Shown: piece after piece, positions 54,710-62,233 of the stretch
How the letters are laid out: each line of letters opens with the position of its first letter
How positions within the stretch are numbered: the stretch's first letter is position 1
Source: an uncultured Eubacterium sp.
GTDB lineage: Bacteria > Bacillota > Clostridia > Lachnospirales > Lachnospiraceae
Reading direction: 5' to 3'
DNA length: 64,000 nucleotides
NCBI RefSeq assembly: GCF_937958975.1
Contig: NZ_CALGRE010000036.1
Span: 62,001 to 126,000, forward strand
The notes under the pieces: model-generated
What the model saw: only the letters and a program-made list of their open reading frames with translations
Told to the model about the DNA's origin: nothing
Database searches by the model: none
Program-made: the position numbers and the translations under genes

Positions 54710-55357
54710 TCAGATACGAAAACATTTTTGTATATCCCGGTTTCTTCCCAAAACCAACATATTATCCCCCTCCATTAACTCTGTATCCGGCATAATATTG
54801 AGGTCCAGCTTTCCATCATGTCTCAAAGCCATTATATTGATATTAAAATGTTTCCTTATTGCAATATCTTCAACTGTTTTTCCGAACCATTGCTTTGGTA
54901 TTCCCACTTCTACTACAGAGCAGTCTTCTCCCAGCTCAATATAATCAAATATATGATTTGCGGTATATCTTATTGCAGTCCATCTTGCCAACTGTTTTTC
55001 GGGATAAACCACTTCGTCTGCACCATTTCTCAATAAAAACTTCGCATGGACATCTCTTGCCGCTCTTGATACAACCAGCTCTGCTCCCAACTCTTTTAAC
55101 AGGGAAGTTGTTTCCAAAGAATTTTGAAAATCATCACCGATAGCGACAATGCAAACATCAAAGTTCCTAATTCCCAATGAATATAAAAATTCTTTGTTTG
55201 TACTATCCCCTATTTGGGCGCTCGTCACAAAAGACAAAACTGCATTCACCCTATCTTCTTTTTTATCAACTGCCAAAACTTCATGATTTAATTCATCAAG
55301 TTTCTTTGCTATATGCCTGCCAAATCTCCCAAGTCCAATTAATAAAACTGATTTCAT
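54710..55357 (-). CDS. ktrA: KtrA-type potassium channel regulatory subunit (RCK)
   Basis: A 215-residue cytosolic protein: RCK_N Rossmann domain (LLIGLGRFGRHIAKKL, Asp at the end of the second strand in VDKK) and RCK_C domain (about 135-215). It forms the gating ring on KtrB. It lies 11 bp after its partner gene. Confidence 0.94.
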   Translation of the reverse strand: MKSVLLIGLGRFGRHIAKKLDELNHEVLAVDKKEDRVNAVLSFVTSAQIGDSTNKEFLYSLGIRNFDVCIVAIGDDFQNSLETTSLLKELGAELVVSRAARDVHAKFLLRNGADEVVYPEKQLARWTAIRYTANHIFDYIELGEDCSVVEVGIPKQWFGKTVEDIAIRKHFNINIMALRHDGKLDLNIMPDTELMEGDNMLVLGRNRDIQKCFRI

Positions 55358-55368
55358 TTTAATTCTCC

Positions 55369-56715
55369 TTATCCTACCATAATCTTTTCTTCCGGTAATT
55401 TTGAAACACTAGGCTTCTTGCTGGAAAACGCCGCAAAAATTATTGTAAGTCCTCCAACTCTGCCAAAAAACATTAAAATTATCAAAACAATTCTCGATAT
55501 AGCTCCCACATGCGGTGTAATTCCCAATGTCAATCCTACAGTACATATAGCAGATGCCGTCTCAAACAGAGAATCAATAATCGGAACTCCATCTACTATA
55601 CTTATGATTATCCCACCGGTAAGAAATAAAAATACATATAAAAGAAGGATGGTGGCAGCACACCTTACAACTTCAACTGAAATTCTTCTCCTAAATAAAT
55701 GTGCATCAGACTTTCTCTGAAATACGGCAAACGCCGTAGCAAAAAGTACAGCCACAGTGGTAATTTTCATTCCCCCTGCTGTAGAACCTGTGGCACCGCC
55801 CACAAACATTAACATAATCATAATCAGCTGCCCTGCTCCAGTCAATTTCGTTAAATCTGCTGTATTAAATCCTGCTGTCCTCGGTGTAACTGACTGAAAT
55901 AACGACATTTGAATCTTCTCCGATACAGATATCCCATTCCATGCTTCTCTTGAAAATTCACAAAAATAAAAATATAATGCAGGGACAATAATCAATCCGA
56001 CCGTAATCGTCAATATCACCTTACTCTGCATCCTATAATGCCTAAAATGCCATTTATGAACTTTAATATCATCCCATGTAACAAACCCGATTCCACCAAT
56101 TAATATAAGTAACATAACAATAATATTAATTACCGGTGTCGCTGCAAAATGAGTTAACGAAGAATACTGACTCTTATATCCCATAAGGTCGAAACCGGCA
56201 TTACAAAAAGCTGAGATTGAATGAAATAAAGAATACCAGATTCCCTTCCATACGCCAACCTCTTTATAGAATAACGGATACATCAGCATTGCCCCTATCA
56301 GCTCTACCATAACTGTTGTCCTGATGATAAATCCTGTCATCTTTACGATTCCTTCTATCTTGGGTGCCGCAATCGCCTCCTGCATAACACTTCTCTGCAT
56401 TAATCCAATTTTCTTACCGGATAAAACTGTAAGGGAAATTGCTATCGTTATAACTCCCATTCCACCAATCTGTATCAAAAAAAGTATGACGGTCTGACCG
56501 AACCCCGACCAGTATGTGGCTGTATCCTGTACAACCAGACCTGTAACACATACAGCTGATGTTGCAGTAAAAAGGGAATCAAAAAAAGAAGCTCCTCCTT
56601 CTTGTCTGGTTGCACATGGCAACATTAATAAAAAGCTTCCAATAATAATCACGATAAAAAAGCCTACAAAAATAAATTGAGAGGTTGACAGATGTCTATG
56701 CCTTCCTGCTTTCAT
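55369..56715 (-). CDS. ktrB: KtrB/TrkH-family potassium transporter membrane subunit
   Basis: A 448-residue membrane protein with four pore repeats, recognisable by selectivity filter segments (SAVCVTGLVV, SAFCNAGFDL, TPRTAGFNT, SAICTVGLTLG). Length fits KtrB. Confidence 0.94.
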   Translation of the reverse strand: MKAGRHRHLSTSQFIFVGFFIVIIIGSFLLMLPCATRQEGGASFFDSLFTATSAVCVTGLVVQDTATYWSGFGQTVILFLIQIGGMGVITIAISLTVLSGKKIGLMQRSVMQEAIAAPKIEGIVKMTGFIIRTTVMVELIGAMLMYPLFYKEVGVWKGIWYSLFHSISAFCNAGFDLMGYKSQYSSLTHFAATPVINIIVMLLILIGGIGFVTWDDIKVHKWHFRHYRMQSKVILTITVGLIIVPALYFYFCEFSREAWNGISVSEKIQMSLFQSVTPRTAGFNTADLTKLTGAGQLIMIMLMFVGGATGSTAGGMKITTVAVLFATAFAVFQRKSDAHLFRRRISVEVVRCAATILLLYVFLFLTGGIIISIVDGVPIIDSLFETASAICTVGLTLGITPHVGAISRIVLIILMFFGRVGGLTIIFAAFSSKKPSVSKLPEEKIMVG

Positions 56716-56745
56716 AATACCTCCTTATTGCACGTCTACCCTGTA

Positions 56746-57396
56746 TCACAAAGCTTCGATAAATAACTTTACTTCATCTAAATTATTCATTATCTTATAT
56801 GCTAACTTTGCAGTCTTACATTCCGGATATTTCATATCCGGAATGCAGATTACCTTTATTTTTCCTGCGTTTGCTGCCAAAATTCCTGCTTCCGAATCCT
56901 CTAACACCAAAGCTTCCTCTGGCATAATACGAATTTTTTCACATGCTCTTAAAAAAACCTCCGGATTTGGCTTTCCACATATAACTTCATCCCCACAAAT
57001 TGATGCATCAAAGTAGTTATCCAGCTTTGCGCTCTTTAAAATCTTATCTACTCTTTTTCTGTCACTGGAAGTCGCAACCACAGTTTTGTAATTATTTTTC
57101 TTCAAAAACTCCAATAAATGGATAAGCCCCTTTTTCACCGGGACCCCTTCGGTATCAAATACATTTTCCATATATTCATGAACCTGCTCTAATATCTTTT
57201 CAAACGGAAAACTCCCGCCATATTTTTTTCTAAACTTTTCTCCGCCCTCTCTCGCAGTAATTCCGAGAACCGTCTTGTAAAATTCTTCTGTTATGATATA
57301 TCCCATAGATTCCATTACTTTTTTATATCCCTCAAAGGTAACTCTCTCGCTGTCTATCATCAAACCATCCATATCAAAAATAACTGCTTTTACCAT
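56746..57396 (-). CDS. HAD-superfamily hydrolase, beta-phosphoglucomutase-like
   Basis: A 216-residue phosphatase or mutase. Nucleophile motif FDMDGLMIDS, helical cap, ATSSDRKR (motif II), GKPNPEVFLRA (motif III) and LEDSEAGILAA (motif IV). Substrate not predictable. It sits between two K+ uptake systems with 29-30 bp gaps. Confidence 0.92.
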   Translation of the reverse strand: MVKAVIFDMDGLMIDSERVTFEGYKKVMESMGYIITEEFYKTVLGITAREGGEKFRKKYGGSFPFEKILEQVHEYMENVFDTEGVPVKKGLIHLLEFLKKNNYKTVVATSSDRKRVDKILKSAKLDNYFDASICGDEVICGKPNPEVFLRACEKIRIMPEEALVLEDSEAGILAANAGKIKVICIPDMKYPECKTAKLAYKIMNNLDEVKLFIEAL

Positions 57397-57425
57397 TTTT
57401 TCTCCATTTTATTTCTATAAAATAA

Positions 57426-58883
57426 TTATCTTTTATGGCTCCATACATCTTTGGAAAACAATATTAATATCGGAAAAATCTCAAGTCTTCCCGCTAACAT
57501 ATCTATAATTAACACAATTTTTGAAAAATCGCCAAACATACCGTAATTACAGGCAGGACCAACAAGTTCCAAACCCGGACCTATATTATTAAAGCATGAA
57601 ATAACTGCTGAAATATTGGTTGTAATTGTAAGCCCATCAATAGCGACCAGCAGAAAACTGATAAAAATAATCAGAAAATATGCAGCCACATATACATTAG
57701 TTCCCTCAACAACCTTTTCACTGACCACATGTCCATTATTTCTCACAACTTCAATTTTATTCGGATTCAACGTTTTTCTGATTCCACGTCTTACACTTTT
57801 AATTAATATCAGCAATCTTCCACATTTGAAGCCTCCCCCTGTACTTCCTGCACATGCGCCAATCATCATAAGCGTCAGCAAAATAGCTTTGGAAAAGTTA
57901 GGCCATGTGTCAAAATTTTCTGTAGCAAAACCCGTTGTCGTAATAATACTGGCTACCGTAAAAGATGCATGATGAAATGCATTTCCAATATTGTCAAATA
58001 AATGATAAATATTCATGGTTATTGCCACGGTACTTGCTAACACCAGTCCCAAATATAACTTTAACTCTCCATCTTTGATTACAGTGCGTATTTTCTTTAG
58101 AATAATCAAATAGTAACAGCTAAAGTTTACGCCAAACAGCAGCATAAAAACTGTACAAACATTTTGTATATATGGGCTATATCCCGCTATGCTGTCATTC
58201 TTTATACCAAATCCTCCCGTACCTGCCGTGCCAAGCGCGGTACACACTGCATCGAACACCGGCATTCTCCCTAGCAGCAAAAAAATAACATTGAGAACTG
58301 TAAGAAAAACATAGAGTAAATATAGTATTTTAGCAGTATCACGCATTCGTGGCGCCAATTTTCCTACATCCGGTCCCGGGCTTTCCGCTCTTAATAAATG
58401 CATGGTAAATCTGTTGCTTCTTCCGTTCGCCGGCGCAATTGCAAGTAAAAATACTAATACTCCCATACCACCCAGCCAGTGACTGAAACTTCTCCAATAG
58501 AGAATTCCTCTGGATAAACTTTCAACCTCCGGCAATATGGAAGCACCTGTTGTCGTAAAACCCGATACCATCTCGAATAAAGCATCAATAAATCTTGGTA
58601 TTTCCCCTGAAATGTAAAAAGGAAGGCAGCCGAGCAAACTTAGCACTATCCACCCGATTCCGACACAAAATAAGCCTTCTTTCGCAAAAAACCTCTGCTT
58701 AGCTCCATGACATGCAGCAAACAGAATCGCTGACACCAGAAGAATTATCAATATACTAAAAATAAAACTGGAACTTGCACGATGGTCTCCGTCAAAAAGA
58801 CTTATGCACAATGCAGGAATCATAAAAACAGCTTCTACTGTAAGTATTTTTGATATAAACCGCCCCATTACTTTATAGTTCAT
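57426..58883 (-). CDS. trkH: TrkH-family potassium transporter membrane subunit
   Basis: About 485 residues from an ATG at 58883 (MNYKVMGRFISKILTVEAVF). An ATG 13 codons upstream would overlap trkA and has no ribosome site, while GGAGG lies 14 bases before the chosen one; the start is uncertain. Pore motifs GFTTTGASI, GTAGTGGFG, TTGFAT and CFNNIGPGLE are visible. Works with trkA directly upstream. Confidence 0.92.
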   Translation of the reverse strand: MNYKVMGRFISKILTVEAVFMIPALCISLFDGDHRASSSFIFSILIILLVSAILFAACHGAKQRFFAKEGLFCVGIGWIVLSLLGCLPFYISGEIPRFIDALFEMVSGFTTTGASILPEVESLSRGILYWRSFSHWLGGMGVLVFLLAIAPANGRSNRFTMHLLRAESPGPDVGKLAPRMRDTAKILYLLYVFLTVLNVIFLLLGRMPVFDAVCTALGTAGTGGFGIKNDSIAGYSPYIQNVCTVFMLLFGVNFSCYYLIILKKIRTVIKDGELKLYLGLVLASTVAITMNIYHLFDNIGNAFHHASFTVASIITTTGFATENFDTWPNFSKAILLTLMMIGACAGSTGGGFKCGRLLILIKSVRRGIRKTLNPNKIEVVRNNGHVVSEKVVEGTNVYVAAYFLIIFISFLLVAIDGLTITTNISAVISCFNNIGPGLELVGPACNYGMFGDFSKIVLIIDMLAGRLEIFPILILFSKDVWSHKR

Positions 58884-58905
58884 TTTCTTTTCTGTTTCCT
58901 CCCGC

Positions 58906-60264
58906 TCACTCAAAAATGTCATTTAACTGATGTATCACGGTATCTCCTGTGGCAACAACAATAACGGTATCTCCCAGCTCAAATTTCGACTCACCATTAG
59001 GAATCACCGTTCTACCTCTATGCGTAATACATACAATTAATACATTCTTTTTAACCTTTATGTCTTTTAATAACATTCCACAATATTTCGTATGCTCACC
59101 AACTCTAAATTCCAATGCCTCTGCCTGTCCGTCAACAATACTGTGTACAGCAATTGCAGCCCCTGTCTGAGCCTCCAATGCTCTTACATACCTTACAATA
59201 GTATTGCAGCACAATTCTTTTGGACAAACAATACTTCCAAGCTCCAGCGTATCCTGTATATTACTTTTTTCAGTATGCGCTACCTTCGTTATTACCTGTG
59301 GAACACCACAATTTTTAGCATATAAGGAGATAATAATATTTAATTCATCCATTCCGGTAAGTGTTACTAAGGCATCGCAATTTTCAATTCCCTGACTCTC
59401 TAAAAGAGTACGTCTGCTTGCATCGCCACAAATCACTGTAACATTTGGAAGCAATTCTGCCAACTGTCTCGCCCTATCCGCATTTTCTTCTATAATTTTA
59501 ACCGAGATACCCGTATTCTCTAATTGTCTGGCTAAATAGTAACTTACTCTTCCTCCCCCACATATCATGATTTTCTTCACCTTATGTGTTATTATGCCAA
59601 GATTTTTTAAAAGTATGGTCATATTAAATCTTGGAGCAGTAACATAAATTCTGTCACCTTCTTTTAATATAAAATTACCGTCCGGCGCCTCCACTACTCC
59701 GTTACGCCTTACCGCACAGACCAAAACTTTGCATTTAATAATACTATATAATTCATTTAAAGATACATCTTTCAATACACTGTTTTTATCTATTCTCAGT
59801 TCTACAATTTCTACTTTTCCTTTTGCAAAAGTATCTCGCTGTAGAAAACCCGGATATTTTAAAAGACGCTCAATTTCTACCGCCGCCTGCTTTTCGGGAT
59901 TAACGGTCATAGAAAGCGCAAATGCATCCCTCATGCGATAAATCTGCTCACTATACTCCGGATTTCGGATTCTGGCTATTGTATGTAAATTGGGATTCAT
60001 CTGATGCGCGGTCATACAGCACAGTAAATTAATCTCGTCCGCACTTGTGGCTGCAATAAGTAAATCCGTCTTCTCGACTTCCGCCTCCTCTAGAACTGAC
60101 ATCAACGCACAGTTTCCGTGTACTGCCATCACATCATATCTCTCAAGACTTGCCTCTAAAACTTTTGGATTTGAGTCAATTACTGTTAAATCATATCCTT
60201 CCGCAGATAACTTTCTAGTCAGAGTCACTCCGACCTTTCCATCACCGGCAATAATAATTCTCAA
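58906..60264 (-). CDS. trkA: TrkA, two-RCK potassium uptake regulator
   Basis: A 452-residue NAD-binding protein with two RCK_N/RCK_C pairs: MRIIIAGDGKVGVTLTRKL at the start and IMICGGGRVSYYLARQL near residue 235. It starts with TTG at 60264, eight bases after AGGAGG. First gene of the operon running to trpF. Confidence 0.95.
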   Translation of the reverse strand: MRIIIAGDGKVGVTLTRKLSAEGYDLTVIDSNPKVLEASLERYDVMAVHGNCALMSVLEEAEVEKTDLLIAATSADEINLLCCMTAHQMNPNLHTIARIRNPEYSEQIYRMRDAFALSMTVNPEKQAAVEIERLLKYPGFLQRDTFAKGKVEIVELRIDKNSVLKDVSLNELYSIIKCKVLVCAVRRNGVVEAPDGNFILKEGDRIYVTAPRFNMTILLKNLGIITHKVKKIMICGGGRVSYYLARQLENTGISVKIIEENADRARQLAELLPNVTVICGDASRRTLLESQGIENCDALVTLTGMDELNIIISLYAKNCGVPQVITKVAHTEKSNIQDTLELGSIVCPKELCCNTIVRYVRALEAQTGAAIAVHSIVDGQAEALEFRVGEHTKYCGMLLKDIKVKKNVLIVCITHRGRTVIPNGESKFELGDTVIVVATGDTVIHQLNDIFE

Positions 60265-60322
60265 CTGCTTCTCCTCCTACTTCAAGAATGTATGTAGAAC
60301 ATAATTTTAATACTACTAAATC

Positions 60323-60350
60323 ATTATATAACTTATCAGTAGAAAATCAA
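60323..60350 (-). promoter_or_regulatory. Promoter for the trkA-trkH-HAD-ktrB-ktrA-trpF operon
   Basis: TTGATT (60350-60345) and TATAAT (60328-60323) on the minus strand, spacer 16, leader of about 50 nt. Confidence 0.7.
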
Positions 60351-60371
60351 TAGCCACTGTCACTACAAAGC

Positions 60372-60448
60372 AATAAGTCATTCATATATAATTTTATCAG
60401 CACCTCTTAAAGATTGTTGCGACAAAATTTATATATAAATGACTTATT
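60372..60448. terminator. Long AT-rich palindrome, likely terminator
   Basis: AATAAGTCATTCATATATAA (plus TTTTATC) at 60372-60398 pairs with 60421-60448 with few mismatches and one bulge. It lies between the secreted Ig protein stop and the trkA promoter. A smaller CTGC/GCAG hairpin stands at 60471-60491. The rest of the 242-bp gap holds nothing else I can support. Similar in size and setting to the palindrome at 23646-23727, though not in sequence. Confidence 0.7.
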
Positions 60449-60506
60449 TTTACACTGTCAATATAAAAGCTTTCCTGCTATATGGCAGAAAACATGAAAA
60501 CTTGAA

Positions 60507-60986
60507 CTATTTAATTTTAAATGTAGCATATCTGTTTTTCTTTTTAAAATCCACATCTACATATATTCTATATTTTCCCTTAGTCAAATCTTTTTTACTA
60601 TAATAAAAAGAAAGATTATATGTTTTATATGCTGATGATTTTGGAGGTAAAACATAGGCGATATCTACAAACGCAATCTCTCCTTTGCTCTTATCAAAGC
60701 TAAGTTTTTTCCATTTTCCATCCACATATTTTTTTACACAGAAAGATTCTCCATAATAAATATCTGTTTTCTTTCTATTTGTAATTTTGACTTTTACGGT
60801 TACTTTTTTCTTCCCGGCTTTTACTTTTGAAACTCTTACTCCACTCCTCTGTTTTTTCTGATACTTACAGACACTTTTGGGCGTTTTTTGCGACGAAGCG
60901 TTTAGACTGATTTTCTGCACTCCTGTCATCGCAACAACCATGGTCAAAATTAGTAGCATTGTAACTGTCTTTTTCAATTTTTTCAT
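60507..60986 (-). CDS. Small secreted Ig-like domain protein (Big_14 type)
   Basis: A 159-residue protein with signal peptide (MKKLKKTVTMLLILTMVVAM) and a single beta-sandwich (about 50-159): VTVKVKITNRKKTDIYYGES, YVDGKWKKLSF, LPPKSSAYKTYNLSFYY, LTKGKYRIYVDVDF. The pattern resembles the bacterial Ig-like Big_14 domain. Very lysine-rich, likely cell-surface associated. Confidence 0.8.
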   Translation of the reverse strand: MKKLKKTVTMLLILTMVVAMTGVQKISLNASSQKTPKSVCKYQKKQRSGVRVSKVKAGKKKVTVKVKITNRKKTDIYYGESFCVKKYVDGKWKKLSFDKSKGEIAFVDIAYVLPPKSSAYKTYNLSFYYSKKDLTKGKYRIYVDVDFKKKNRYATFKIK

Positions 60987-61057
60987 AATATCATCTCCTT
61001 TCAGCTTTTATGCTTCTATTAATATTAATCTTACATTTATTACTTTTGTTATAAATA

Positions 61058-61087
61058 TTGATTTTTAATAGAAAAATGCGATATATT
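61058..61087 (+). promoter_or_regulatory. Weak promoter candidate for maf
   Basis: TTGATT (61058-61063) and TATATT (61082-61087) with an 18-base spacer, upstream of AGGAGA and the maf ATG. Confidence 0.45.
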
Positions 61088-61131
61088 AACTACGGAAAAT
61101 TATTTTTCATCAAAATGTTAGGAGAACTATC

Positions 61132-61752
61132 ATGAATTTAAACCATACAAAAATAATTCTTGCTTCACAATCCCCCAGAAGATGTGAACTAATGAAACAG
61201 GCCGGATTCGATTTTGAGGTCATAAAATCAGACATAGCAGAGAGCATAGACAGCACGACTCCATCTACCGTGGTTGAAGAATTATCTCTCCGGAAAGCAG
61301 ACGACGTTTTCAACAAACTTTTTAGCCATATAGACTTATCCCTTATGGCATATAACGATTTATCTCTTTTAGTAATTGGCTCCGACACAATTGTATCAAA
61401 AGATAACATAATCATGGGAAAGCCCAAAAGCAAGGAAGAAGCTTTTTCTATGATTCACTCTATCCAGGATAATACACACCAAGTATACACCGGTGTCACA
61501 CTTCTCATATATGATTTCAATTCTCAAAAAAGGTCTGTACATTCCTTTCACGAATGCACCAACGTTACCTTATATCCAATGTCTGATTATGAAATTAATC
61601 AATACATTTCCAGTGGTGACTGTTATGATAAAGCCGGAGGATATGGTATACAAGGTCAATTTGCCATATATATAAAAAGTATTCAAGGTGACTATAACAA
61701 TGTTGTCGGACTTCCAATTGCCAGGCTTTATCAGGAAATCAAAAATTTATAA
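61132..61752 (+). CDS. maf: Maf-family nucleotide pyrophosphatase
   Basis: A 206-residue house-cleaning nucleoside triphosphate pyrophosphatase. Signature LASQSPRRCELMKQAG, catalytic region VIGSDTIV, and DKAGGYGIQG and VGLPIARL near the end. AGGAGA lies before the start. Confidence 0.95.
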   Translation: MNLNHTKIILASQSPRRCELMKQAGFDFEVIKSDIAESIDSTTPSTVVEELSLRKADDVFNKLFSHIDLSLMAYNDLSLLVIGSDTIVSKDNIIMGKPKSKEEAFSMIHSIQDNTHQVYTGVTLLIYDFNSQKRSVHSFHECTNVTLYPMSDYEINQYISSGDCYDKAGGYGIQGQFAIYIKSIQGDYNNVVGLPIARLYQEIKNL

Positions 61753-61836
61753 CTATTTTTATAATCTATTTTCTTATTTGGAACATATTAGTTTCTTCCA
61801 CATATTATATAGTGTACAAGACAAGGAGGAAAATAT

Positions 61837-62187
61837 ATGTGTAGCGAAGAAACAAAAGGTCAGGGAAGATTTTATCCACACGTTCATGAAGTATTAGGAA
61901 GTACCCAGCTTACCGGATCATGTTGCGAGGCACCACACAATCATCGTTTTGCAACAGTAACAGGAGACGCAATCAAACGAGGAAACAATCATGTGCATAA
62001 AATAGAATTTGGTACAGATACGTTTGATGACCATGAGCATAGTTTCTGCGGTGAGACATCACCTGCAGTATTTATTTCTAAAACCAGACATGTGCATTAT
62101 ATCAAAGGCTATACGACTACTGATGATGGACACAAACATGAATTTCGCGTTGGAACTTTAATTGACAATCCTATCGAATGTAGATAA
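61837..62187 (+). CDS. ymaF: YmaF-family HxH-rich protein
   Basis: A 116-residue protein with six regularly spaced His-x-His motifs (PHVHEV, PHNHRF, NHVHKI, DHEHSF, RHVHYI, GHKHEF), fitting the YmaF family of unknown function. Acidic and cysteine residues lie near the N-terminus. AGGAGG precedes the ATG. The histidine pattern suggests metal binding or beta-strand repeats; not known. Confidence 0.88.
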   Translation: MCSEETKGQGRFYPHVHEVLGSTQLTGSCCEAPHNHRFATVTGDAIKRGNNHVHKIEFGTDTFDDHEHSFCGETSPAVFISKTRHVHYIKGYTTTDDGHKHEFRVGTLIDNPIECR

Positions 62188-62196
62188 CATCAAAAT

Positions 62197-62216
62197 GGGC
62201 TGCCCAAGGGCAGCCC
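62197..62216. terminator. Bidirectional terminator between ymaF and peptidase gene
   Basis: GGGCTGCC and GGCAGCCC pair around CAAG, flanked by A/T-rich tails, between convergent genes. Confidence 0.85.
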
Positions 62217-62233
62217 TTATATAATTAAAATTA

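Noticed and set aside
61110..61433. Minus-strand 107-codon frame over maf
   Set aside because: Antisense to a complete conserved Maf gene.
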